From Homalodisca vitripennis (lineage: Eukaryota; Arthropoda; Insecta; Hemiptera; Cicadellidae): a stretch of DNA of 64,000 nucleotides. Where the stretch lies: the NCBI RefSeq assembly GCF_021130785.1, contig NC_060211.1:20755001-20819000 (forward strand), read 5' to 3'. Position numbers and translations under genes: made by a program. The notes beneath the pieces are model-generated. The model ran no database searches. It was given only the letters and a program-made list of their open reading frames with translations, and had not been told where the DNA came from. Positions 8,057 through 19,750 of this stretch are shown in pieces (the stretch's first letter is position 1; every line of letters begins with the position of its first letter).

Positions 8057-11000
8057 ATATCGAAAGAATGGCCAAAATAAGAGAAGAATGGCTCATTTTA
8101 TTAACTATTCGATTTAATTTTGCAATTTTAAATATGCCTACACACCTGACGAGAAATGGAAAACATCCCTCGAGATGTACATAAAATTCCAAAACGCCTG
8201 ATCACGAATGCCTCCGGCACTGCCAAGTATATTTTTAGTCATAAATAAAATACTGTAGATATTTAATATTTATAAATAATTAAAGATATAAAATCTAATT
8301 ATCACCCAAATACGGGAGGACCTACTGAATATAACAAAAATTTACCAATGTTTAAGGTACTGTGCATTACAATTTAAAATGTATAAACAATGAAAGAGCC
8401 ATTCTTCCCAAATGTGAATGTTAATTTCTACCGTAATTTGACAATATTTCTTCTCGTAAACAGAAAAACAGTAAAAAAATGTTTCCGCTGAAAATAAAAA
8501 ACGCGTGTATTTAACATTTTATAAATAAAATTCATTCAAAAATGAATGGCTGAACTTAGATTGAGAGATACAACAAATAAGTGAAGTTTATAGTTTACCA
8601 CACTTTGGTCATCTAGAAAATTAGATCATATCTATGACTTTTGTGTAGTACCTGCACATTTTTAACCCACAGTTGTAGCCTACTTGCCACATAATATATA
8701 CAATTTGATGAAAAGACGTATACTCAAACATAGTACAACTTTTCCATTGACCTTAATTATTATTAGAAATTACCACCTTGTGTTAGCCTTAATTTCTCCG
8801 TCTGTAACCGGTATAGTTTCCGCAATATATCATACAGGTATAAGTGCTCGATATTCCGTCCTTTAGGGGGAGAAACTGTTTTTTTTTACCCTCTTCACTA
8901 GGATCACTGGATAATTATACGTTAAAATTTCTATTTATATGCCGACGATTTACACATATATAGACAATTTCAACCTGATGTTTGACACATTTGCTTTTTA
9001 TTAATGAGTTCTAACATTGAATTAATTGTCTTTTTTGGCGAAGCGGCATAAGTTTAAGATAATGAAGGCAAAACTAAAACTATGGTTACAGGTATCACAA
9101 AACTCACTAGTTGCATTGGCAATGTACCGAAACTAATCAATCACGAACTCGAATATCAAGACAATACTAAAAAATCTCGGACTAATTATGAATACACATT
9201 TGAAATGGCCAACAACTATATCCCCTGGAGTGAAAACCTCACTCTTTTACACTCAATCATCAAGTTTAAGTTTCCTATTTAACTGTCTGAACATTTTAGT
9301 TTCTTATTGTGTGGGAGCTTCTATTCTTGCTATTTCTGAACCATCATTCATTAGTTTTCAACAGGTGATTTACTGTTCAAGCTTGCCGTTTACGGAGTTC
9401 GCTCCGATGACAAAAACAGAACTATCGAGAGCCATGTTCGCTTCGGAACGATGATCAAGGAATTGCTGCAGGCTGTGTAGGGGTAGTTTATTGTTGCTGT
9501 GGAATGTACGTGGGAGGGTAGCGTGATTGGTTGAATTAATGGAGTTTTACCTTATTACAACTTGATTTAATTGACAATTTAATTACCTCAATCATAACTC
9601 AATTGTATGATTGATTTCTTATTATATTGTATTTTGTCACATAATTAAAAGTATGCATTAGCTAATTGTAGCGTAATGTTTGTTTGTTTGTTTTGATTTT
9701 TCATATTATCTTGATGTTGACTGGAAGATAGTGCTAAAACAGCTCTAGCTCCGTTTAAAAAATTAAATATATTTCATTTAATTTAATCACAATAAATAAT
9801 TGCATTGGAAAGTGGACAATTTTCTAAAAATCTTCCAGATGATAAGTAATCACATAATGGATGAAATCTAATCAATCTATGAGAAAGAATATTGTGAAAT
9901 TTGATAGATAACAATTTTTCTGCTTAACCAGTAATGTTTAAAAGTATTTTGAAGTGTTTAAAATAAACAAAACGACTAATATTGCATTGACTTTTTACCT
10001 CAACACCTCCGTAGCCATTATTTTCAAATAATAATCTTCCCTTAGCGCAATAAGATGTACAAATCAGATGAATCAAATTATTAAAAAAAAAAAAATATAA
10101 AAAAAACAAAAAACAGCAGAATGACATTTAAATTAAGGTAGATTTATAAATAAAAAGTCCTTCCGGGTCAGCCGAAAGTAGATTGTCTGATAACTCAAAA
10201 ATTATTAATTTATTTTCATAGAATTTACATTTTTCTTAATATTTTGAAAACCTTTCAAGACATTGTTTACAAGAAAATTGTTAGAAAATGTTATAAACAT
10301 TCCAGAAGACATTTTGTTTTTTCCATAACTTCATATATAAAGGCATATTCATCATCTTACCATTTCCATGTTTCGTTATGTTATTGCAGTGAAAAAATCT
10401 GTTATAGGTGTATAAAACTGCCAATTCACATGACTTTATTTATTACAATGGACATTTTGGAACTATTTTTCTTAAAAAGCAAACAAATATTTTATGCTCT
10501 TATGGATATCACTTTCAAAGCAATAAAAAGCTAAAGTTTTGTCATGGCACAACTACATGTAAAGTATGGCAATAAGCCGCCTTGTAAATTTCCTCATTCT
10601 ATTTCATGTAGACGATTAGCGCCGTGGTCTGTAATAAATGTCAAATTCGGTAATTTCACCTTTTTCGTTTGTGGGAGAGAAGATAATAGACTTATTGAGA
10701 GTTACTAAAAATTAAAAATCTGGATTTTTCGCATTGGTGGTGTAAACCTTAATTTTGTGAACCAAAGTACCAATTAATTGTGTAGCATTTAATAACTAAT
10801 CACATTAAAGCAAATGGTATTTTATAAGGTTCGTCTATGCTCTCTTAAAACAGTTACAGCCCTGTGAGCATTCGCATTGGGGTAAAAAATTTAAAATAAT
10901 TTCTTCAAATTTTGGCATTAAAGAACATTTATTTCTGTCCTTCAAAGGCAGCTAATATACACACTATATTGCTGGCTGCATCGAAAAATTAATAAGTTAA

Positions 11001-11205
11001 TAAAAAACTAAAAGAAAAATACTGAACTCTTCTTTTCATTAGTATACACTCAACTAAGCCTATGATATTTCAATTCAGTAATATCCAAAACATAAAAATC
11101 GTAAATATAATTTAAACTTCTATTAAAATATATCTGTCCTAATATCAAAAATGTTTACGCTACCACGTTTTAGTACAAGTATGAATCATAGGTTCGTAGT
11201 TGGTT
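8057..11205. other. Long AT-rich intergenic stretch, no supported gene
   Basis: Only short chance frames are seen. Two small items are worth noting. GAAGAATGGCTC at 8083-8094 and GAGCCATTCTTC at 8396-8407 form an inverted pair. A GC-richer patch at 9370-9530 carries a minus-strand ATG at 9435 in a good context (GCGAACATGG) with 21 codons (MALDSSVFVIGANSVNGKLEQ is broken by a stop), near a CCAATCA box. None of these is enough for a gene call. Confidence 0.45.
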
Positions 11206-11372
11206 TTAATAGACTGTATTGTGAAGGAAACAGGATTTTCCGGACATTTGCCATCGTTCAGTGAAACAAGAAATCAGTAACACTACGTTTCGAGATCTGC
11301 AATCTGATCTCTTCTTCAGATAAATAACTGACCTAATTCCTGTTTCCTTCACAATCCTTCCATCGTCAAAAA
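11206..11372. repeat. Interspersed repeat with AACACTACGTTTCGA core (copy 1)
   Basis: TGTGAAGGAAACAGGAT at 11219-11235 and ATTCCTGTTTCCTTCACA at 11336-11353 are inverted arms. Between them lies AATCAGTAACACTACGTTTCGA with a RATCTGCAATCTG segment. The same core recurs at 63241-63300 and, inverted, at 63505-63625; a more distant version is at 11950-12055. It borders a LINE fragment here and at 63 kb, so it is probably part of a LINE 3' region or a linked foldback. Confidence 0.65.
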
Positions 11373-11499
11373 TAAACTTCAAACAAATACTGTATTGGCT
11401 GTATTGACAAAAAGGATGACCCAAGTTCTGACTTTTAAGTGTTACCAGTTTGAGCTAAACTTGGCATGGCCGTTCTTAAATCTAGAAACAATAAATATG

Positions 11500-11910
11500 T
11501 CTTGTATGCTAACTTCCGGAGTTTTTGTTCTGACAACATTTTCATCAACCCTGGACACGAAGCGTTTGTTGGTAACTTATTATGGACTAATTTATCACTG
11601 TATTAACTACCGTGTAGACATCAGGGACTACGAAAATAGAAGATATATGGTTTTTAATCTTCAAAAAAGGCTGTTCGAGCAATGTTTTATCTTCCGCGCA
11701 GGCGCTCTTGTAAAGTCACATTTTCAAGAAAACAACTAAATGATATTCCATTCAATCTATGTACAGAGATCAGTTCTCTTTGTTAGAAAAACATGCACCT
11801 ATTCCGGAGTCTCCAGACTTATTGTTCCTACAACCTACGTACAAATAACAATATCACAATTCCAAAACATAAAACCACTTTAAGATACATTTCATGTGCA
11901 ATAGTAATAT
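11500..11910 (+). pseudogene. Non-LTR retrotransposon RT C-terminal relic
   Basis: The plus frame from about 11540 reads LDTKRLLVTYYGLIYHCINY and then FNLQKR, matching the segment after the RT thumb in Jockey/CR1-like LINEs (YFALxxSxLxYGIxxWG...LQKRxIR). Beyond the stop at 11739, PFNLCTEISSL and KNMHLFRS continue the pattern with shifts. Many substitutions and stops mark it as old. The real frame is longer than the 114-codon ORF that covers part of it. Confidence 0.6.
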
Positions 11911-11939
11911 TATTTTTTTATGTATAAATAGCTTCCCCA

Positions 11940-12055
11940 CCTGACAAGGAGGATATTTTCTAATCCTCGAAACGTTGTATTATACCTTTTATAACCTATA
12001 CCGATGGATGGCAAATGTCCGAAATCCTGTTATCCTTTCAAACCTTCCATCGTCA
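11940..12055 (+). repeat. Diverged copy of the AACACTACGTTTCGA repeat
   Basis: TAATCCTCGAAACGTTGTATTATAC, then a short spacer, then GATGGCAAATGTCCGAAATCC and ACCTTCCATCGTCAA, parallels the order of blocks in the 63.5-kb copy. It directly follows the LINE relic, which supports its being a LINE 3' tail. Confidence 0.5.
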
Positions 12056-12067
12056 ATAACAAACGTT

Positions 12068-12177
12068 AACAAAGAGTTCTAGGCTCTTCATCTCTCTGCT
12101 GAATTCACTGAAAATGATTACAATAAATCATTTTCAGTGAATTCAGCAGAGAGATGAAGAGCTTAGAACTCTTTGTT
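12068..12177. repeat. Near-perfect hairpin, 52-bp arms, 6-base loop
   Basis: The arms 12068-12119 and 12126-12177 pair along their whole length with a single mismatch (AGGCTC against AAGCTC). The loop is ACAATA. The arms include CATCTCTCTGCTGAATTCAC. A (TA)n tract of about 55 bp starts six bases later. It could be a young foldback, a replication-made palindrome at a fragile AT tract, or a hairpin RNA source. The sequence does not settle which. Confidence 0.9.
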
Positions 12178-12180
12178 TGT

Positions 12181-12182
<2 letters not shown>

Positions 12183-12238
<56 letters not shown>
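12183..12238. repeat. (TA)n microsatellite
   Basis: Uninterrupted TA dinucleotides next to the 12068-12177 hairpin. The tract is itself able to form a cruciform. Confidence 0.95.
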
Positions 12239-12241
<3 letters not shown>

Positions 12242-12310
12242 CTTTACTCCAACGGCATATCCCAATTCAAAACAACAATTAAATAATGTGAAATAATTTA
12301 CAAAAACTAG

Positions 12311-12416
12311 GAGTATTTGATGAAAGAGGATCAGCAGACGATTCCTGAAGGGGCCACTTTTTACATGGAAGAGGTCCTCGGATATACATCAGTTCGCCCA
12401 CCTCTTCTCACTAATT
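12311..12416 (+). other. Candidate internal exon, plus strand, unidentified
   Basis: 106 nt between an AG (acaaaaactag) and a strong donor GTAAGT. One frame is open throughout and reads EYLMKEDQQTIPEGATFYME then EVLGYTSVRPPLLTN. Its GC content is higher than the surroundings. The acceptor has a poor pyrimidine tract. I do not recognise the peptide. Confidence 0.25.
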
Positions 12417-12794
12417 GTAAGTAGACTTCTTAGTAAATTTTCTAAGTAAAAGATTTGTCTCAAAACTAAAATAAATGTTTATTGACAAGACATATACGGC
12501 GCTATTGTGAGGCTTTTATAAGTATCTGAATAAAGAATTTCTTTCCATGTTACTACTTTACAACATTGTAAACGACTGCCCTTTGCGATTGTTTTCTGGT
12601 GGTCTGGCTGGTCTAAGTGGTTTGAGAGGATGGGTCTCTAAACTGGCTCAGTAATTTGGATTTAGTTTTGTGACGGGAGATCTTAATATTATTTTTAATT
12701 TATGAGCATCTCCAAAAGAACTTTGTTCTTACTTCTTTTTAATAATTGTAATTTTAAATTTATTTATTTATGGATAGCTGCCTTTGTCCCCCAT

Positions 12795-12798
<4 letters not shown>

Positions 12799-12864
<66 letters not shown>
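12799..12864. repeat. (TA)n microsatellite
   Basis: About 32 TA units, uninterrupted. Confidence 0.95.
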
Positions 12865-12865
<1 letters not shown>

Positions 12866-13019
12866 TTTACAGCATTAGACAATCTGAATTTACAATCTCC
12901 TACGTTTCTGCGCAAGGAATGTTTTAAAAGTATTTAAAGATAGCTTTTGATCTCGCTGCCGGATTTACACCATTAAATTGTGGTTAGAACTAAAAGGGAA
13001 ATTAGCGTGTGATCATTTA

Positions 13020-13345
13020 GGAGTTTTTTTAAGGGGCGGGGGAGAACTATAAGCAGCGGAGCAGCTCATCTCCCCGAGGGCCGTGGAACTTGACGAGGCA
13101 GAGTTGTTTTGGTTCCGGCGACTGCACAGCCGCCACTCTGCGCCGCCCCACGCCCTGATGGATGTCTTCCTTTGACTATTTCCATCAACAAGTAAATGAC
13201 ACTTTTTGTGAAACAACGCGCCGCGATTTAGCGCTGTTAATGGTGTTGACGGCTGCTGTCGCGATTAACCAGGCTCAGCACTCAGGATGTTATGGTGGCA
13301 GCTCATCTAGTCTTGGGGAGAGGCAGCGGCCTAGAACATCGTGAT
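13020..13345. other. GC-rich island beside the 55-bp satellite
   Basis: The composition rises sharply here (GCCGCC, GGGGCGGGGGAG, GCCGCCCC). Short frames exist on both strands (13162-13344 plus, 13216-13013 minus), but neither has a family signature. A TATAAGCAG at 13049-13057 lies near the edge. It could be a promoter with a first exon or a captured fragment. It ends where the satellite begins. Confidence 0.3.
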
Positions 13346-14031
13346 CGGTAGTCTACGATTATTAAGTCCGGGTAAATTATATGTCAAAAACATCGTGATC
13401 GGATAGTCTACGATTATTAAGTCCAGGGAAATTATATCCCTAGAACATCGTGATCGGGTAGTCTATGATTATTAAGTCCAGGCAAATTATATGCCTAAAA
13501 CATCATGACGGTAGTCTACGATTACTAGGTCCAGGCAATTAAATGCCTAGAACATCGTGACGGTAGTCTACGATTACTAGGTCCAGGCAATTAAATGCCT
13601 AGAATATCGTGACAGTACTACTATTATTAAATCCAGACAAATTGTATTCCTAGAATATTGTGATCGGATAGTCTACGTTTATTAGTCCAGGTAAGTTATA
13701 CCACTATAAAATTGTGATCGGATAGTCTACGATTATTAAGTCCAAGCAAATTATATTCCTAGAAGATAGTGATCGGGTAGTCTACGATTATTAAGTACAA
13801 GCAAATTATATGCCAAGAACATCTTTATCGGATAGTCTACGATAAGTCCAGGCAAATTATATGCCAAGAACATCTTGATCTGATAGTCTACGATTATTAA
13901 GTCCGGGCAAAGTATATTCCTAGAACATCGTGATCGGATATTCTACGAATATTAAGCCCACGCAAAGTATATTCCTAGAAGATAGTGATCGGATAGTCTA
14001 TGATTATTAAGTCTAGGCAAAATATATAGCT
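13331..14031. repeat. 55-bp satellite, 13 copies
   Basis: The unit is roughly CTAGAACATCGTGATCGGAT, then AGTCTACGATTATTAAGTCC, then AGGCAAATTATATGC. GTCTACGATT or a variant of it recurs at 13351, 13406, 13461, 13514, 13566, then 13671, 13725, 13780, 13835, 13886, 13941 and 13996, with one decayed copy near 13610. Copies 4 and 5 are shorter (52-53 bp) and almost identical, which suggests recent local duplication. Confidence 0.95.
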
Positions 14032-14640
14032 AATTCAGAAGAAGCTTGTTTATACGTACAAATACATATTGGAATAATACTGCAAAGTACGATTAATTAT
14101 TTAGTAACACATTTAGCCTTTCAGTTACTGAATTTCAGTGTTACCGTAAAAGTTCAAAATGTTATTTTACTGTTACATTTGTGTCCTTCACTTGTCCAGA
14201 TAACAAGTTTTTAAATAGTGCATACGATAAAAATCACAATTTGAAATTTCTTTAATATAGATTTAAATTAACCTATAAAGCCCTAAAACCAATTATTATT
14301 CAACTACTACTTTAATTCTCTATTTTGTCAATAAAGGTTTAAGTTGCAATGAAATAGTCCATAATAAATATTTAATGTAAAAATAAACAGCAGCGTAAGT
14401 GAGATTTTAGAAAATTATAAAAGTATGATAATTTCGCTATTTTTGCGATTTCTGCAATTAATCTCAGACTGGTTCTAATTTTTGAATGCATTTGCGAGAA
14501 GATTATAATCTGTTACGTTATCTTTATTATCTTTACTGTTTACACGATGAAGTATTGTACGAAAATCAATAAGTTTCTCCTGTTACTCACTAAAACTTAA
14601 GCCAATAGATGATATTCCTAAACCAATGTTTCGCTTATGG
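14032..14640. other. AT-rich spacer, nothing recognised
   Basis: No exon-like island, repeat arms or transposase signature were seen. Confidence 0.5.
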
Positions 14641-14664
14641 CAAGTTTTAATTTTGGATTCACAA

Positions 14665-15062
14665 TATTTCTTGGTTCAATAGAAAGGTGAACTGTAGTTA
14701 AACTCGACATTCATATTGAATCAACCCTTCCTACCATAGCCACATTATGAGTAGAAAACTCGTTTACTTAGAGATCGTGTCTAAAACATCGTAGTGCAAT
14801 TAATTGTGCACCTGATGAGACAATAAGAATACCGCTGTATCTAGATTACACACATATTGATGTCGACACACCTCTTTGATGTCGACACGTTACAAAAAGT
14901 TCATTCTGAGCTTCTTTGGACCTCGATATTTTAGGATCTTTTCAGACAAACATGACTCCAGATTCCAGGAGTCAAGTCTGTGACAGCGTCAGATTCCAGA
15001 CGCCACAAGAAAAGGGTGAACTGGAGCTTAACTCAACATTCACATTGATTCAACCTTTCCTA
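14665..15062. mobile_element. Unclassified MITE family 'GAGCTAAACTC', copy 1
   Basis: Both ends carry the family terminus, but here in the same orientation: AGGTGAACTGTAGTTAAACTC and ATTGAATCAACCCTTCCTACC near 14682-14738, and GGTGAACTGGAGCTTAACTC and TTGATTCAACCTTTCCTAC near 15017-15064. Inside are blocks shared with the other copies: GTGCACCTGATGAGACAATA, a GCTTCTTTGGACCTCG block, and GACTCCAGATTCCAGGAGTC. Related copies lie at 28850-29395, 34637-35030 and 51330-51700. Confidence 0.7.
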
Positions 15063-15064
15063 CT

Positions 15065-15745
15065 TTTACTAAACATTACTTATTTTAGCCATAAGTATAA
15101 TATTTATGCCGCAATTCAACTACAATTATTATTAATGCAGAATTTAAATATAATCCCTACGATTTATTTATAATAATATTAAATTAACTTAAACCTCTTA
15201 ATAAGTACCTAGATTGATTTGTAAATAACACTGCTAAATTTTTCATGTTTAATCTTTATACTGAATCCTTATTGTTAAGAAATTATTATATGGGATTGTA
15301 CCAAAAATAAAAAGGTAGTTAAAACTAAAAAGTAAACTTAAAGTAGCGTAGTGAAAATATATATCCACTACATTGATCTATATTAATTTCAATAGTGGAA
15401 GTTGTACTAAAATGGTTGAATTAAAGTAATAAAATATTTAAATTCAAACGATAATATTATCATCGCGATGCATTTTATGTGCTATAAATGTAGTCTATTA
15501 TAAATTTGTTTGTTAAAATATTTTTTATTAAACAAAAAAGTTAATACTGTACTCTACGAATAGTAAGGCCTCTTTTAATGCCACGTTTTTGAGTGAGAAT
15601 GTAGTGTACTGAAATCACAACTCCAAAATTAACAGTTTGGTTGACTGTTCAATGAGCTTTTTATCGAGATATCTTTCCACATTATATATTCACATTTTTG
15701 TTAATTTAATTAAATTTTATACCAGTGTTTAAATAAGGTAAGAAT
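15065..15745. other. AT-rich spacer, nothing recognised
   Basis: AT-rich with only chance frames. It holds no clear repeat or splice-bounded island. Confidence 0.5.
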
Positions 15746-15760
15746 ACGCCACACCACGTG

Positions 15761-15930
15761 GACTGAAGTAATGCCTTTTGGTGATCCCAGTTCCAGTAGA
15801 TGAAGCGCAGGAGGTTTTAATGGGTAAACCTAGGGGTCGTAAAGAAAAGAAAGAAAAAGGAGTCCCACACACGGGGAACTCTAAAGCGGAGACCCTAGGT
15901 GCGTAACGCATTTCCTCCTGAGAAAAAAAA
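15761..15930 (+). mobile_element. 5'-truncated LINE (or SINE) insertion with 15-bp target duplication
   Basis: The 170-bp insert ends in a poly(A) run and is flanked by perfect 15-bp copies of ACGCCACACCACGTG (15746-15760 and 15931-15945), the mark of target-primed reverse transcription. The body, with GGAGGTTTTAATGGGTAAAC, GTCCCACACACGGGGAACTC and CCTAGGTGCGTAACGCATTT, resembles the 3' tails of insect non-LTR elements. It is GC-richer than its surroundings. The perfect duplication points to a fairly recent insertion. Confidence 0.85.
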
Positions 15931-15945
15931 ACGCCACACCACGTG

Positions 15946-17288
15946 TCGCGTAACAGGATTCTCTAGATGCAATATTTCAAATCTATTCAGCTTATTTCAT
16001 TAAATAAAATAATGTGTTTTTGTTGGTCGAGCGTTTCATCAAAGTACAAACTCTGCTTTTCATGACATCTCCTGTCTAAGTATACAAAACTCATTAAAGA
16101 TAGATCACACAAAAATAAAAATACGAGTAACACTAATCAGTTAAACATTTTTGCAACACATTTTTCAGCAGTGTAGATATTCTGCAGACTGGTAGACAAA
16201 CACGCAATTATAAAAATAGTGTTTATTTCCCACGAGCAGAAAAGAAAAATTGTGTTGGCCTACTGAGTAATACGCATTTCTGACGTTTAGCCAAATTGTA
16301 TGGTTGAACAAGTACTGTCATAGAGCTCATTCTTGTCTATGTAGAAATGGGGTTTCATGGAAAATTCAAAGTGTAGGCCTATATATTAAATATTTCTCTA
16401 GATATCTTACAACATGATACCTTTCACATTTTTGTTCAGTAAGTAGAGTTAAAATAAAATTTTTCTGTAAGCGCTAGTTAGAAATAGTACATCGGAGGAG
16501 AGTCAAATATAACACGGACTCAGTCTATTATATTTTATTTTTACTCTATGAATAAAATTATCTTGTTAAAATTTCATATGATTGTACACAGTTTGTTTAA
16601 AAATTTATGAATTCAAGTATTCTATCGTTTCCAACATTGTTAGCCATAAGGCCAATATAAATCTATTCGCTATTACTCAGTCCAATACCATGGAGCAACA
16701 TCCACAATAATCGAACTCTGTATTTCTCATCTCTCTTCTGTTTTTGGTCTGTGTTGTAGACTGAATTCTGTAATCCACCATGGAAATCTAGTTCAGTATG
16801 CTGACAACACGGTTCTATATTTGAAAAGCTAGTCAGTACAAAAGAATTAGAAATCACTTTGCGGATGAAATTAAGTGCAGTCATTCAATATTTAACTAAA
16901 ATTTATTAGGAAACAAATCAGTATAAATATAATGTGAAAAATTTCTGCATCTGTCATCATTATTAGTTATTACCTGAAGTCAGATTAGTTTACTCTGAGA
17001 TGTCTGTTACTGAATTTGGAATTAATCAATTCTATTGGTAAGTATAGTAATTGTAAGTAAATAAAACTACTATAAGTATGTGTAATATACGCTTGAACCC
17101 TATTTTAAAATGCATTATTGACTGAGCAACATAGTTATTTGATACAGTTTTAAACACAGTATACTTATAAAACTAAAACGATTAAAAATAGGAAAATTGC
17201 AATCCTTCCAAAATAATACTTTTCTTTATTTGTATAATATAATTTAATTGATAAGATAGTAAAACCCTCAGAATTTTAATTCTCTGGA
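15946..17288. other. AT-rich intergenic stretch, no supported gene
   Basis: Only chance frames are seen, such as 73 codons on the minus strand at 16884-16663 without motifs. A patch at 16220-16370 is a little richer in GC and may be an old transposon relic, but nothing diagnostic remains. Confidence 0.45.
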
Positions 17289-17420
17289 AAACGCAGAACT
17301 TCCTAAGGATTTCCTCTATAATATCGGGACTAGATGATTTTGACCTAAGTGAATTTCTCAGGTCTTCTTATTTACTTTATCGTGACAACAAGGCAAACTC
17401 AGCTTTGGCACATTTTAATC

Positions 17421-17423
<3 letters not shown>

Positions 17424-17466
<43 letters not shown>
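17424..17466. repeat. (TA)n microsatellite
   Basis: TA dinucleotides inside the Helitron region. A 66-codon frame that runs through it is an artefact of the repeat. Confidence 0.95.
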
Positions 17467-17470
<4 letters not shown>

Positions 17471-18148
17471 GATAATAATTATATATATATATATGATATA
17501 TTATAAATGGGAATGTGCCTTTGTTTGTTTGGTTTGCTTTCACGCGTAAACTATTCAACCTACTGTACTGAAATTTCTCATGGACATGCTTAGGGTTCCT
17601 AGGATGAATATATGCCTATTCTTATTTCGAAAATCACTTTTGGCTATGCCCCATTGGGCTTTAAAGTAGCAAAAAACCCCAACTTAGTCTCTGAAGTTAG
17701 GAACTATTAGTTGAAAGATCCTATTAAATATAATAAACTGTTTGTGTCAACGTTGTTTTTCACAGCGCAGCCATATGTTTAATTAAATTAACAACTATTT
17801 TAATGATAATATTTATGTTTCATAACAGCTGTGAATGTTTATGTGCAGGAATGTCTAGATACTCAGAATTGGTTGGCTTCCTTGATATTACTACAGTCTG
17901 AAAACCAAGACTATAAATGTAAATGATTACTGAAATCTTGCATAAACTTCCTAAGGATTTCCTCCATAATACCGGGACTAGATGATTTTGACCTAAGTTA
18001 ATTTCTCAGGTCTTCTTATTTACTTTATCGTGACAACAAGGCAAACTCAGCTATGGCACTGGAAATATCCTAGACCGAAAGAAGATTGCAAGAGACGTAA
18101 GTAGACTCTTCTTGACAGAAGTAGGTTTCTCAGTCCTAATTGTTTACA

Positions 18149-18867
18149 TCTATCTATCTATATATATAAAAATGAATGTTTGTATGTTTGTCCTTTATGG
18201 AATCGTGAACTATTGGACCGATCATGATGAAAATTTGTACGTATATGTATTTTTCCACGGAGAAGGTTTATAAGCTAAGCCCATCCCTTTCCCGATTCAG
18301 GATTCCGCCCCACTGGTTACAGAAATACCCATAAGAAATGCATTGCAGCAAATATATGTTAACGTCTTTTCAAATTTTTAATCAGCTGTTCTTTGTAAAC
18401 ATATATTACACTTATAGTTTTAAAGCATAGAGTAAGCTTAAGAGAAACGACAAATTTTGTTTAAACTGTTTTTGCAATCACTGTTAAACATAGACTTTAC
18501 TATCCAGATAATACAATTCAAATTTGACGTAAAAATTCACCTTTAACTGCAATATTTATTTAATATAAACCATGCTCATGCTTGATCAGAAGAGTAATGC
18601 AGATATCATAATTACTATCTTACGTTGGCTACAAATATAAAGAATGTTATAAAATCAACCTTAGTTGTTTTTTTTGACAGAAGTATGGTTCTCAAAACTC
18701 CGTGTGTACATATTCTCTCGATCGAGACAACAAAGCAAGCTCAATCGTGGCATCGGAGATATAACTAATTTAATCTAAAATTTATTATAGTAAAAAAAAA
18801 AATTTACTAAGTAATATAAGGACTTCGGTTCTTAAGATTTGCGTGCGAAGCCGTGGGTAACAGCTAG
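18149..18867 (+). mobile_element. Non-autonomous Helitron unit
   Basis: It starts TCTATCTATCTATATATATA and ends GTGGGTAACAGCTAG. Length about 720 bp. The base after CTAG is A rather than the T expected from insertion between A and T, so the exact right border may instead be the second end at 19079. Confidence 0.6.
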
Positions 18868-19750
18868 ATAGAGGCAGGAATATGGTACATACCTTCATAA
18901 TACGCCCAAGAGGCTCACGATGGAACGACTATCAATTATCTCAGCAATGTTTAGAATGTGATAGAAAAAGAATAAGTGAATATAGTGTACTGTTTTCAAC
19001 GGGAAATTGCGTGCGAAGCCGCGGGCAACTTTTGCAAAAAATTATTGAAATGCGCAGCAAAGCGCGCCGGGCCCGCTAGTATATTATATAAATCAGAACA
19101 ACGAGACATATTCTACTATGGCACTGGAAATATCATAGACCAGAAGTCAACGATTTTTGATAGGAGTAGGATTCCTAAATCTACACACAAACACACCCAT
19201 ATATCCTGCTTTATATATACTTGATCCAGTCAATAAGGCAAACTGAAATTTGTCACAGTAAATACATTACACTACAAGTGAATTTAAAAATCCGGAAATA
19301 GACACTTTTGACCGAGTTAGATAATTATTCTTCTTCCATCGGGACAGCAAAGCAAACTTAACTATAGCACTGGTAATATATTAAAACCGGAAGTAGATCA
19401 CAGGACCTGGAATTAAGTAGGGGGTTTTTTAATCAAAGTAGTTCTTTGAGACCTATGTATAAACGATTGTCTTAACCGCGGCATCAGGGAAACTCAGCTG
19501 TGGCATCGGAAATATAACACCTTTGAATTAGATGCTCCTACGCGCAAAACGTGATATAAGAGTTAATCCCTCAACCTATGATCGTATAACCATAGACAAT
19601 GAAATAATACGTACCTAAACGTATGCCTCCTTACGAAAAAACCGTTTGAAAAATATTGTAGGGGACCATTATATTACATCATTATGTGTTTCAAATAAGT
19701 AGATTACACATTTTAAAAAATGCGTGCGAAGCCGTGGTAACATTTAGCTC

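Larger units (their letters stand above)
17289..19750 (+). mobile_element. Composite Helitron region
   Basis: Several Helitron-like ends are packed together. TCTATATATATAAAAATGAA near 18155-18174 with ATGTTTGTATGTTTGTCC following is a typical insect Helitron 5' start. GCGTGCGAAGCCGTGGGTAA then CAGCTAG (ending 18867) and GCGCCGGGCCCGCTAG followed by T (ending 19079) are 3' ends with the CTAG terminus. A third, decayed end is at 19721-19746. The segments 17289-17413 and 17948-18062 are about 95 percent identical, and their core ACAACAAGGCAAACTCAGC recurs in decayed form near 18728, 19105, 19230, 19340 and 19485. No Rep/helicase frame is present, so these are non-autonomous copies nested or tandemly joined. 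Confidence 0.75.

Noticed and set aside
11395..11739. 114-codon frame taken as a host gene
   Set aside because: Its second half matches decayed LINE post-RT motifs, and the ATG lies in unrelated sequence.
13331..14031. Regularly spaced repeats that might suggest a CRISPR array
   Set aside because: The whole 55-bp unit is repeated, with no unique spacers, in an insect-type genome.
17349..17549. 66-codon Ile-Tyr-rich frame
   Set aside because: Translation of a (TA)n tract inside the Helitron region.
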